A stretch of DNA of 64,000 nucleotides from Macrolepiota albuminosa (lineage: Eukaryota > Basidiomycota > Agaricomycetes > Agaricales > Agaricaceae), in assembly GCA_027475525.1 (NCBI GenBank), contig JAMWFC010000070.1, positions 186,001 through 250,000 of the forward strand, written 5' to 3'. Positions 22,025-32,270 of this stretch are shown here, piece after piece. Position 1 is the first letter of the stretch, and each line of letters begins with the position of its first letter. The position numbers and the translations under genes were made by a program. The notes beneath the pieces were generated by a model. That model was not told the DNA's origin. It made no database searches and saw nothing but the letters and a program-made list of their open reading frames with translations.

Positions 22025-23067
22025 TGATAGGCTTCTACTTGGACTGAGCGCATCAAGGGACATTATAGGCCAACCAACACTTGACACACTAAAGGCTCTA
22101 GTGACCAGCCTTGGGTACAGAGCAGCCCTAGCGCGGGCGCTCTATGGCAGGACTTATCCATTCATCTCAATCACCAGCATCAGCCCCTCAGCGCACTCCA
22201 CTCAGTCACTTTGAAGACCAAGAAGACTCAGGACTCATAGCACTAGCATAACGGCAGGAGGTGACTCTGACCAAACCCCGATCAGTACTGGAAGGAGTTA
22301 GCAATTGGCGCTGTCAATCACCGAGGCACCTCAATCAGAAGTCTAAAAGAATCAATAACGACAAGACAGGATACACGCAGACCCGACATTTAAATCTATC
22401 AAAAGATGGTACAATGTTTAGCGCCGGAATTAGCGCTCACGGCGTCTGTTGAGGATTCCCCGACCATACCCCGGGATGGCATGGCCAATTAAATTACATC
22501 AAAAAGTGAGCAAACTCGTACCACTTCTAAGTAGTTTTTGAGTCGCCGTTGGTCGCCGTCACCCATGTGCTGCAGGTCGCCGTTGACAGGTGGCCGTTAG
22601 CTACAGTCACAAAGAGAGGCGCTAATTGGTAGCGCCATCAATGGACTTATTTTGGAAATAACGTAGCGCATAGTATAAAAACTAGCTACTTGCCATGTAT
22701 ATAACAACGAATCGTAACCTCTTGAGCACCCAGTTACACTTAGCGTTCAAATCGCACTAGCGTTGCCTGACTTTGTCACCAAGTTCGGCGCTAGCTTCGT
22801 CTATCTCGTCTTCGTCGTTTACAGTGCCACCTACGGGCACGCTACGCTGCGCTATTCGTTTATTTCTCTATAACTTCTCCTAAACTACGACGCTTACCAC
22901 TTGCTAGGTAGCACCCAAGGCGCTATCGTCTAGCGCATCACCCCATCTCCTCTGCTCGAGCACACTGGGACCCTGCCGGGACTCCTCACAAACCCGTACG
23001 CCAGGCACTGGAGACGGCGTTGTACTGCGTATACGTTCAGCGCACCCAACCACAGTTGGCGTCATCA
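22025..23067 (+). repeat. 3' LTR of element B
   Basis: 1043 bp, TGATAGG...GTCATCA. It differs from the 5' LTR at 14 positions, all transitions. TATAAAA at 22674-22680. Followed by the target duplication gcgc. Confidence 0.95.
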
Positions 23068-23077
23068 GCGCCTAACC

Positions 23078-24280
23078 CGTATAGGGTCCTATCACCACTA
23101 CATTCAATCGTGCGAACCCTGCCTCTGGGCCAAGGTCTCCCGACACTGACCATATGGACTCCTAAAACCCCTGCCAGTCAGACGACGCCCCTGGTCCTCC
23201 ATATTCCTGAACCACATCGTCGAACTCCCGGAATCTGAAGGGTTCGATGCCATTCTCGTCGTTGTGTGTAGGCTAACCAAACAGGGCATCTTCCTACCCT
23301 GCCACACCACAGACACCGCCCCAGACTTTGCCCGGCTGTTTCTCAAGCACATCTTCGCCAAACACAGACTTCCAGACGACATCGTCTCTGACCGTGGCCC
23401 ACTCTTCGTGTCCAAGGTCTGGACTTCTCTGTGTAAGGCCCTTGAAGTAAAGACTAACCTCTCTACTGCCTACCACCCCAAAACCGATGGTCAAACTGAA
23501 AGGGTCAATCAGTCTCTCGAGCAGTACCTCCAACTGTATGTCAACTACTTGCAGGATGACTGGCGTGCCGAGCTCCCCCTGGCCGAGTTCACCTACAACA
23601 ACACGCCACACTCTGCCACCGGGGTATCACCTTTCTTTGCCAACAAGGGATACCACCCCCAACTGACACTCTCACTCCGGGACATCCCATCGCACGCCGC
23701 CCATGAGGTCGCCCGGGAACTCCAGTCCCTTCACGAGTTTTTCCGGGAAGAGATCAACACCACGAACCAGGCCTATGCAAAACACACCGACTGGAAACAG
23801 GAAGACACCCCTGACTAGACCTCCAAGACAAAGGTATGATTAGATCGACACCACCTCCGCACCTACCAGCCCTTCCCAAAACTCGATCACAAGCGCCTCA
23901 GCCCGTTCAGAATTTTGAAGAAGGTCTCATCCCACGCCTACAAGATCGAGCTTCCCCCAGGACTTAAAGGCCTGCACCCGGTATTCCACGTCCGCCTCCT
24001 GGAACAACACCCCCCGGATCTCTTCTCCGAACAACGGCCTGAACCCCCTCCCCTGGTTGAGGTCGAGGATGAGTACCACTACGAGGTTGAAGACATCCTC
24101 GACTCCCGGAATATCTATGGACGACCCCACTTCCTCGTATGGTGGAAGGGACATGGCCTGGAGGACAACACTTGGGAACTGCGCCAAAACCTCGAAGGCG
24201 CCCTTGACAAACTCTGGGACTTCCAGCAGCGGCATTCAGGAAACGACCCCCCTGGGTGCAGGACTCACAGACGGCAGTAG
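23078..24280 (+). pseudogene. Chromovirus F integrase and chromodomain (decayed)
   Basis: One frame from the C-X2-C half of the zinc finger (YIQSCEPC) through SRH-stop-PYGLLKPLPV (TGA where SPRHRPYG is usual), catalytic D in DIVSDRGPLFVS, then TAYHPKTDGQTERVNQSLEQ with the catalytic E. It continues AYKIELPPGLKGLHPVFHVR to a C-terminal chromodomain (YEVEDILDSRNIYGRPHFLV, WWKGHGLEDNTWEL). Stops also occur at 23816 and 23837 (TGA for the W of VWLDR). The chromodomain would bind modified histone H3 to target integration. Not functional as read. Confidence 0.85.
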
Positions 24281-24611
24281 TGGGCGTAACCTCCACCTCT
24301 GGGCTCAGTAGGGATTCAACTTCCATGTATATTTTCTGCCCTCTCTAGATCTTACTCCCTTTTAGTACCTTTTTTCACAGTAGCGCCCCGGAGTCGGGGC
24401 AAGGTCTCTTTCCAGTTCTCCTGCCACATTACTATTCTTTTTTACTTATTCCGGCAGATCAAGTATATACATTTTCTCTACATTTACACTATTCTACAAT
24501 ACCAGACCGGAACAAGAATCAACAGACATACATTTACACTATTCTACAGTACCAGACCGGAACAAAAATCAACAGAGGAACAAAGACAAGAAAAAGAAAA
24601 AAAGAAGAAAA
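24281..24611. other. Non-coding spacer of F with an imperfect 50-bp tandem repeat
   Basis: No gene. Two copies of about 50 bp (from 24481 and from 24531, catttacactattctac...) differ at a few positions. The period is 50 and the copies are imperfect, so unlike the 77-bp class this looks real. Confidence 0.6.
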
Positions 24612-25630
24612 CTACCGGCCCTTGCTCCCTTCCTCCCCGGGCCAGCCTCGGAATTCCTCCCCCATCCCCTCCAGACCATGCTCCTGCAGTACCTCCTCCG
24701 CCAACTGCTCCCAGGCTAGGAGAGACTCACCCTCGTCCAGGACCCTTTTGAACCAGGAGCCAGGGGCGGGCATGTTCCTCTGCCAGTGTGCCGACACCAC
24801 CCACCCCAGCAAGTCGAGGCCCTGCTCCATCGCCTCCCCCACCGGCTCCACCACCCAGTCCCGCTCCTTGACCCCCATCCTCCGGGTGATCCCCCTAGCA
24901 GCCACCCCTGCTCCTGAGAGACACAGCATGCCCTCCACAGCGCTGACATGAAACATCGCTCGTGGTTGAGGCAGCACGCCTCACACACAGACGTGTCCTG
25001 GCAGGACGAGGGGCCCGGGACCTCAAACAGGCAGGAGACCACCCGTTGAGCGCAGTGCAAGCACTGCGCCAAAGTCAGCAACGAGACCTGAGGTAAGAAA
25101 GCACTCACCGGTCCGTTGCTCATGCACCAGGCATGGGCAGGTAGACCCCGGGGCCTCTCCAGGGCCTCCCCAAACAACTCCTGTGTTGCGTCTGCCCACG
25201 CAACATGTTGACCCTCTGGGACTTCTGAGACGGCCCCTATTGCCATCCCAGAACGACGGAAACGGGGGGCAGGCAGTCTAGGGCAGGGAGGGGGTTGAGG
25301 ATAGAGAGGGCGGACAGTCATCCGCACAAAGGTAGGTGCGGGACGACTCGGGCGGGACTCCAGGAGGACACTAGGGCCTGCATCGGGAGCAGGCTCCGGG
25401 TGCCGGCTGGGACCCGCTTCCGGGACAGGATTATTGAGTTGTTCTGGAATAGGAAGGTCAGTTGAGATAGGCGGACGACGCAGGAAGCACTCACATTGCT
25501 GGACAAGCTCCGCCATGCACTTCCGGTTGAGGCGAGCTTGGTATCGTGTGTCCCAGGCTTCCCAGGCCATGAGGGGCACGACCTCATTAGTGTGTGGGGG
25601 CATCGGGGAATGCATTGGCGTATGCGACAT
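24612..25630 (-). pseudogene. Antisense gene of chromovirus F with cysteine cluster
   Basis: Exon 1 25630-25109 (174 codons, starts MSHTPMHSPMPPHTNEVVPL) contains ARLNRKCMAELVQQCECFLR and a Pro-rich middle, and ends SNGP before gtgagt. Exon 2 starts at 25063, phase 0, directly with CLHCAQRVVSC ... CEACCLNHERC, i.e. C-X2-C-X6-C and C-X2-C-X6-C, very like a Zn2Cys6 cluster. After the last cysteine the sensible frame (FHVSAVEGMLCLSGAGV ... LLAWEQLAEEVLQEHG, ending at 24612) is shifted by one, so a 1-nt indel is likely. It has the same position, strand and intron placement as orf3 of A/B/C although F belongs to another lineage. Confidence 0.7.
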
Positions 25631-25683
25631 GGTTGAGTTTGATGGTAAAATTTTTTTTCAATACGTGGCAAGTCAGGTGCCGG

Positions 25684-26758
25684 TGATGACGCCAACTGTG
25701 GTTGGGTGCGCTGGACGTATACGCAGTACAACGCCGTCTCCAGCGCTTGGCATGCGTAGTTATGAGGAGTCCCAACAGAGTCCTGGTGTGCTCGAGCAAA
25801 GGTGTTAAAACAACGTGCTAGATGATAGCGCTTCATGTGCTACCTGACAAATGGTAAGCGTCGTAGTTACACAAAAATATAGAAGACAAGGCAAATAGCG
25901 CAGCATAGCATGCCCATAGGTGGCACCGTAAATGACAAAGACAGGATAAACAAGGCTAGCGCCCAACTTAGTGACAAAGTTTGAGCAAGCTAACGTGATT
26001 TGAATGCTAAGGGTAACTTGGGTGCTCAAGAGGTTACGATTTGTTGTTATTTACATGCAATGTAGCTATTCTTATATACTGTGTGCTACCGTGTTTGCCA
26101 AGGTAGACAGTCCATCTGCGGCGCTACCTCCTAGCACCTCTCCTCATGGTTCCTTCTAACGGTGACCTGTCAACGGCGACCTTTTGCACATGGTTGACGG
26201 TGACCAATGGCATTATGACCCACGGCAACCAACAGCCACTCTATATTGACTTAGAATTTATATGGGTCCGCTCACTTTTATTATAGCTCCAATTGGTCAG
26301 GCGGTTCCAGGGTAGTTGTCAGAAAATCTTTGACAGACGCCGTGAGCGCTAATGTCAGCACTACTTATTGTACTAGTTCCTGACAAGTCTAGCTGTTGGT
26401 TATAAGTATATCCTGCATCCTCGATATTGATCCCTTTAGACTTCTGATTGAAGTGCGTTGTTGAATGGCAGCGACTACTGCTGACTCCTTCTGGAAGTGA
26501 TCGGGGTTTAGTTAGAGTCCCTTCCCGCCGTCATGTTAGTGCTGTACATCCTAAGCCTCCTTTATCCTTGGTATAAGTGAATGGGGTGTACTGAAGGCCT
26601 GGTAACTGGTGACCAAGGTAAATGGATAAGTCCTGTAATAGCATGACCGAGCTAAGGCTGCTCTGTACTCAAGCCAGTCACTAGAGTCTCCAGTGTGTCA
26701 AGTGTCGGTTGGCCTATAATGTCCCCTTGATGCGCTCAGCCTGAGTAGAAGCCTATCA
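25684..26758 (-). repeat. 3' LTR of element C (1075 bp)
   Basis: On the minus strand TGATAGG...GTCATCA. The family inverted repeat is decayed in both C LTRs to GGCGCTA-CCTCC-TAGCACC. Confidence 0.93.
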
Positions 26759-26793
26759 TCTCCTCCCAACTGAAAAATTGACTGTCCTCAGTC
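26759..26793 (-). other. Polypurine tract and GACTGAGGACAGTC motif of element C
   Basis: The minus strand reads the motif (26793-26780) and then ttgggaggaga ending at the LTR, the same as in B. Confidence 0.75.
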
Positions 26794-26847
26794 AAACGCC
26801 GTCATTAATTTGATTGCACTATGGTCCATATGATGCCGCCGGCGCCT

Positions 26848-26854
26848 TATAAAA
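26848..26854 (+). promoter_or_regulatory. TATA box of orf3, element C
   Basis: TATAAAA, 52 bp upstream of the ATG at 26906, conserved with A and B. Confidence 0.65.
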
Positions 26855-26905
26855 TGGTTTCCAGCAATTTTTTCCTTTCGTGTTTTTCATCCCATCCTAT
26901 TCAGC

Positions 26906-29384
26906 ATGTCTACTTTCGATTCTTCTGCTCTTTGTAATTTCCTGGCTAAGGCCTCTTATTTATTTGATCGCGCCAAGTCTGTTGGACCCGCCGATGTGCC
27001 ACAAACCGTCCCTGGCATCATGCAGCTATATCAGCGGTGGCTCGTGGTTTGCGGCTCTGACAGTTCCTGGTCGTGGGGTGCCAAGGTTTGCGAGTGGTGC
27101 ATGGCTCGGTACCGCAAATATGAAAGTGCTGATTGGTTGCAGCCATTTGCGGACTTGTTTGTAAGTTTTAGATTTGATTTTGGGTTTGTGGCACTAAGGT
27201 TCAGCGCCAATGCCAGGCTCCTTCTCTGTCCAACGAGATCGACGCCCTGTTGGCTAGCACTAAGGTTAGTGAAGTAAGTCTCTCCTCTTTTTCCCCACGC
27301 CTTCAAAATTGACTTTGAGTAGTCGGTGGCTACGTCACCTACCATTGCCAGTCTTCCTAGTGCTCCGTCGGCTTCTACTATCCCTTCTGCTCCTGCCCTT
27401 CCTCCGGCTCCTCCCTCTTATGCTTCTGCTCAGCCTTCCCCTGTCCTTGGTAGTCCTTTTCGTGGCGGTGCTTCTCCTGCTCGTACTGTGCCTCCTCATT
27501 TGGCCATCAAACGAATTGCCATTTCCTCCAGTGAGCCTCAGCCCGGACCTACCCATACTATTTCTCGTCTCCCCCCCATAACTTTGCTGTTGTTATTGAA
27601 CGCGCACCCCCTTTGCATGCTAGCCCTTCCAAACGTACTGTGCGTCTCTTGCTTTCATGCTTCTAATCTTTTGCCCACTGTGCTCCCAGGTCAATCTCCC
27701 TGCTCACGTTGCCCCTTTTTATGTTGTATGTGTCTCCTCTCAAGATCGGTAGATTTTAGCGCCTGATCATACTCTTCTTAGGCGCCCAACCAGACCATGT
27801 TTATGGACGCAGAACTTCATGACTTGTTACGCCTTTGCCGTGACACTACCATTATTGATACCGGCCTTCCAGCTGGTGTCCAAGTACTTGGCGCTAAAAA
27901 GAAGGTTACAGTTGCGCCCATGGAGCGTCACGCTTTTAGGGCAAAGATTGGCGCAGTAAGTAGTTGTTCGTCCCTGATAGCTTGATGACATCACCAACTT
28001 CTTCTTAGTGTGATAAATGTTGGTCTGAGAACAATCCTGAGAGCTGTTGGTTTCCTACCGCCTCTCTTTCCTGTTACCAATGTGATGCGCTAAAACGTGC
28101 TTGTGCCTTCAACGGGATTTGTACTCGTGAGTGCGGTAGGGATGCTATCATGCAGCGCAACTTCGACGCGCCATCCTAGTTCGTAATGCCCGGGCCTTTG
28201 TGCTACAGCAACGTGACCTAGCGGCCATTCACCAGCCCACTGTGATTAGTGCTGTCAGCCTCACGCTGCCCATTACTCAGGATGGCACCACCATGGCAGC
28301 CCCCTTCGCCCACTCTCCCCGTCATCCTGTTCCCTTAAAGCGTAAGCCCATCATTGCCTCTCCTAGCAAGAGTCCCAGTAAGCGCTGGGAGCTAGCGCCT
28401 GCTACTCCCGTGGTGTTGTCTTCCACCGAGCCGTCTACTGATGAAGGGGAGGATACTGAGAGAGACACTGAGGGCGAGGATGACAATGAGGCTGAGCCTG
28501 TTGTCGATACCAATGCGCTGTTGGCGGTATGCACCCTTCTACTTCACCTTACTCCCCTTATTGCCACTGACCCTTATCAGAGTGGTCCCAGTGGTAATCG
28601 GTGCGTAGTCCTCGTGTTTCCTTTCCAGTTGCACTAACCTCTTGGTTGCCAGATCCCCCACTCCTTTGCCTCCCATTGTCGTGAATATCCCCCTTGTTGA
28701 AGATGTCGTGATGTCTGTCGCCGGCACTACCCCTGCTCCTGAGACTGCAGCAGCCAGCGCCTCCCCTGTCGCTCTTCCTATTACCCCATCCCTTACTCCT
28801 CCTCGCAGCCTTTCTTCCTTTCCCAGTACTTGTGAGTCCTCTACTGCGCCTGAGTCCGAAGGGACTTTAGTGGCTCAGGGTGAGCGCCGTCGCCGTTGGA
28901 GGTACTTGCCTTCTTATGGCGTTCACCTTTCCTCTGTCAGGGCTATGTCCCCAGGCAACAAGCACCATGAATGGACTCCTTGCGCTCCCGTAACCGTTCG
29001 AGTAAGTCTGCACTTATTAGCCTCTTTCCTCCTTCTCTGATCGCTACTAAGTTCGATCCCTTCTGAACTCCTCCTCCTGCTATGCACGTTTCTGGCGACA
29101 CCTACCCTTGGCTTGGGGATGAGTTTTCTTACCCTGTTACCCCCCTCTGGCCTGCCGTCGATCTCCATCAACAACTCTGCCATATCGAGGATGCAACCGA
29201 TGCCGTTGGGAACGAACTCGCCATTCTGCGCCCTCGTGTCTCTACCTTAGCGTGCCATGAGCTCCTCCTCCTCAAGCTGCATGATGACATCACTGATGCG
29301 CTTGAGTGGCAAGCGAGTAATGCTATTCAGGATGGGGACTTGCTTCCTTTGGGCGACCCCGCTCTTTCCGTGTCTGATGCATAG
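26906..29384 (+). pseudogene. Antisense orf3 of element C (frameshifted)
   Basis: Exon 1 26906-27160 (85 codons, MSTFDSSALCNFLAKASYLF) is followed by the same intron pattern as in B. Cysteine exon from 28009: CDKCWSENNPESCWFP then CYQCDALKRAC; all six cysteines are kept. Frame losses: a 1-nt change in a C run near 27570 (HTISRLPP... leaves the B frame) and a 1-nt loss near 28167 (QRNF then GCGCCATCCTAG). The last exon contains VSGDTYPWLGDEFSYPVTPL and ends at 29384. Confidence 0.72.
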
Positions 29385-29937
29385 TCGCAGGCCCATAGCG
29401 CCCCGTTCCTTTTCTTGGACCTTTAATGATGTAATCGGTTGATACGTAGTTTTGATGTAGCCTTGTATTCAAATCAACGCCCCCCCCCCCTTTTTCTGTT
29501 GGTACCATCCTTCCAGCCCGTAAGCAATCAAAATAAATAAAAACTAAGGCAGAAAGGAGAAACTCTCAGTAGATTATCACAGCGCAGAAACCTCTTTGCC
29601 GACACGGTCCAATAGCCATTACCGTGCCAGCCTAAGTAGAAAATGGGTACTGTCTGAAAATAAATAAGTGGATCCATGTAAGAAGTAGGGCATATAAAGA
29701 AATAGAAAACCAGTGATTGCTTATGCCCTTTTAGTGCTGGTGTGAGTAAGCGCTAAACATCAAATGTCGATTCCCTTTTTGGATAGTCCCAGAATAAGTT
29801 GAATGCTTCTGATTGGCTAGCGCTCCTGTTAGGGTCCTGACTCCTTGAGAAAAGTCCTTCCACGCTGTCACTAGTCGAAACACTTCCTGTGTCCTATAAA
29901 TTACTTATGCATCAACTCAATTCCATCAGTCTTCGCG
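29385..29937. promoter_or_regulatory. Intergenic and promoter region of orf2, element C
   Basis: No gene. TATAAA at 29895-29900, 38 bp before the orf2 ATG. Otherwise conserved with A and B; a C run lies at about 29480-29491. Confidence 0.5.
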
Positions 29938-30321
29938 ATGGCCACCCTGTCTGGTTGTGTGTGGACTCGAAGCTGTGATCGCGCCTATATCACCATGGAC
30001 CCTCCCACCTTTCTGGACCGGGCCACTTTGTTCTTTCATCATTACCCTCCTGAGGGTATTCCTAAGTTGGCCGAGGAAGTAGTTGAGTTGGGTTGTCGCT
30101 ATCAGCTTCTGCGGGCTGCTTGTGAAATTTGGGGAGACGCGTCCCTGTTAACGTGTTTCGGTATGGAGGCCACTTGGAGTCAAGCTTTCCATGTGCGTGT
30201 ATTGCTATTTTTGGCGCACTACAGTGCCCCTTCTGATAGTTGCCCAAATCCAGGAAATCGCCACCGAAGACACGGCGGATCGTCTTCAACTTTTGATGGA
30301 GGAAAGCTATTACCTGGTTAG
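29938..30321 (+). CDS. Antisense orf2 of element C
   Basis: MATLSGCVWTRSCDRAYITM, then DPPTFLDRATLFFHHYPPEG and LLRAACEIWGDASLL. Exon 1 ends AFH before gtgcgtg. Exon 2 after aaatccag encodes EIATEDTADRLQLLMEESYY in B; C matches down to ESYYL before gttagt. Further exons are unresolved. Function unknown. Confidence 0.55.
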   Translation: MATLSGCVWTRSCDRAYITMDPPTFLDRATLFFHHYPPEGIPKLAEEVVELGCRYQLLRAACEIWGDASLLTCFGMEATWSQAFHVRVLLFLAHYSAPSDSCPNPGNRHRRHGGSSSTFDGGKLLPG

Positions 30322-30722
30322 TGACTGAGCCATCACCTCTCCTTCTTCTGTGCCTAATGGCCCTTTTCTCCTAGTCCCCCCGCAAGTATACCGGCACTTG
30401 TCTTTTTCGTGGTCCCCTCGAGGGGCTGACGGTTGTGAGCAAGTATTTCTTGGTTCGGCCCTTCTTGACTTGTTGTGTGTTGTTTTTCCCTTCCCCCCCC
30501 ATGTTGTTTGAGTGAGGCGATCCCATCTTCTTTGCAGTGCCACTGGCCTAACATATTCCCAGCTTTTGCTTCTCCTGCCATAGATTTATGAAATACATCG
30601 TTGTTGTCGCGTCCTTGTGATGGTGCCGCATAAGTTCTGTTTCCTAAGTCCCTTTGATCCTGCATAATGTCACTAGATATATATCTGAGATTTCTGGGCC
30701 TAGCATTGTCAGGCTCTACGGA
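30322..30722. other. Spacer between orf2 and orf1 of element C
   Basis: Equivalent to 17728-18195 of B. The plus strand near 30377-30430 reads SPRKYTGTCLFRGPLEG, a possible orf2 exon shared with A and B. Confidence 0.4.
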
Positions 30723-32143
30723 ATGCCTACTCCCTTTTTCCTTCTCAAAGATATTACCTCCATCCCTCATCCTGAGGTTTCAGATCGCCTTGAGATGTTC
30801 TTTGCTCGACTGCCCCCAGGCGGTATTCGACACCAGAACAGGAACATCCTTACTCTGATTTGTCGCTACCGGTTACTCCTGGCCATGACCCAGGAGTGGC
30901 TCGTAGAGTCCAAACGGCACCCCAACGCGGTAAGTTTCTACTGGCAGTGTGATTAAGTATCTTCTTACGTCCCTCCAGCCTCCTATTTCAGGTAGTCAAA
31001 AGTGCTTGGAGTTCCTACTCCTCAAAACGGATAATATTGTTAGTTCCTCCCCTTTTTCCTTTCATACCTTCAGGTTCGCTGACCCCTTGCTTCAGACTTT
31101 GAAGTGGTTGCCCTTGCCAGACCTGATTGACGACGACGTTCGTGCCGCCACGCTCGAGCGCTGTCACGACCCCTCCCCTCCGGATCCACCCCGGGACACC
31201 CCCAGAACACCACCCAAGACCCTCCCTCCAACCCCACAGGACACGCCCCGCCATCACAACTACCAACACCGCCATCACGTGCATCAAGGACCACCATCAG
31301 CCGCCACCAGCCCCAATCAACGATCGGATCACACCGCTCGCTCCCGACCATCACGCATCACGCATCTGTGCCAATTAATCACACGCCCCACACGCGCGAT
31401 CCAGGTATACAGTCCCTGCCCGCTACTCAATGACTCCCGGAACCCATCCCAGACACTCCGGAACTCCAAGACCCAGCCCCGTAGTACTTATAGCATAGCT
31501 CCCCATTGTATTTGCTAGTCTTGATATTACACTGCTTACACTGTTTTCACTTGGTTACTTGAATTGTTGCGTGCCCTCTATTTGACTGGTACACATTGAC
31601 TGGCACGCTTGACTGGCACGCTTGGATAATCGCGTGCTCTAAGACTGGTACACACTTCGCGGCTTTAATTTACTAACTTGGTCTCGTCTTAGAACCTCCA
31701 GTTCACGACTCGACCCCCACCCAAATTCCCCAGCTACTCACCACCCAAAACCCCCGGACCAAGTCCCCTCTCCCGGGAGCACCCCTGTCCACATCTTGAA
31801 CCCCGGAGTCCTAGCCCCAGAGTTCCAGACACCCAAGTATCTGTAGGTCAAGTCCGCATTGTAAGGGTGATTGCTTTCCCAGAAAGCCCCCAACTCAGCA
31901 GAACCTGACAAGCACGTTATCATTCCTTTTACTCCTCTAGCTCCTTGCTTCGGAGCTGGAGCGCCTCCTGCCCCCATAAATGAGTCTCCACCCGGCTTCT
32001 CCATCTTTCCTCTGGGGACCTTTTCCTCCACTCCGTCACCTATCCTTCCCCCTGCACCTCCTCCCTCTCCTGCACAACTCCACTGCAGGCAGCATCCCAG
32101 GCGCTCTGAGGGATTTGTCAGGGGTCCTTGCCATAGAGCGTAA
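30723..32143 (+). pseudogene. Antisense orf1 of element C, split by a solo LTR
   Basis: Exon 1 30723-30929 (69 codons, MPTPFFLLKDITSIPHPEVS), then exon 2 from 30979 (PPISGSQKCLEFLLLKTDNI) to 31161. It is interrupted by the LTR at 31162-31910 and resumes at 31911 with HVIIPFTPLAPCFGAGAPPA, ending at 32143. The joined order equals the uninterrupted B copy. Confidence 0.75.
31162..31910 (+). repeat. Solo LTR of chromovirus F type inside orf1 of C (749 bp)
   Basis: TGTCACGACC...CCTGACA, closely related to the F 3' LTR at 39708-40435. Flanks are agcgc (31157-31161) and agcac (31911-31915); B has agcac uninterrupted here. So it is a 5-bp target duplication with one transition. Confidence 0.88.
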
Positions 32144-32233
32144 AGTAGCTAATATGTCAATTATTGCCAGTTTCATAGTCCTGTATAGTATGAAATTCTA
32201 TGCGTTGTTGTTCCTTTCATAAGTGAGGTGCAA

Positions 32234-32252
32234 GGCGCTAAGGTCTAGCGCC
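32234..32252. other. Inverted repeat GGCGCTA-AGGTC-TAGCGCC after pol of C
   Basis: Perfect arms 19 bp beyond the pol stop (32271-32273), between convergent pol and orf1. Confidence 0.7.
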
Positions 32253-32270
32253 CTTCCCCCTCGTGTCCTA

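Larger units (their letters stand above)
7956..23067 (+). mobile_element. Ty3/gypsy element B, complete, with antisense genes
   Basis: LTRs at 7956-8998 and 22025-23067 (1043 bp each, 14 transition differences) and flanking gcgc duplications (7952-7955, 23068-23071). The order is primer site, gag-pro (one frame), RT-RNase H-integrase (-1 frame), then orf1, orf2 and orf3 on the minus strand, then the polypurine tract. It contains a solo LTR (10594-11664) and nine of the 77-bp assembly-like duplications. After allowing for those, real damage is small: a 1-nt loss near 15893 and CGA-to-TGA stops at 14953 and 16743. Confidence 0.92.
23068..25683 (+). mobile_element. Chromovirus F, middle part (integrase, chromodomain, antisense gene)
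   Basis: Left border is the B insertion and right border the C insertion. F resumes at 39629 with its polypurine tract and 3' LTR. It is an older element: the pol frame has TGA and TAG stops at positions where the family has Arg or Trp. Confidence 0.82.

Noticed and set aside
24481..24580. The 50-bp repeat as another assembly artefact
   Set aside because: The copies differ at several bases and the period is 50, so it looks like a real tandem repeat.
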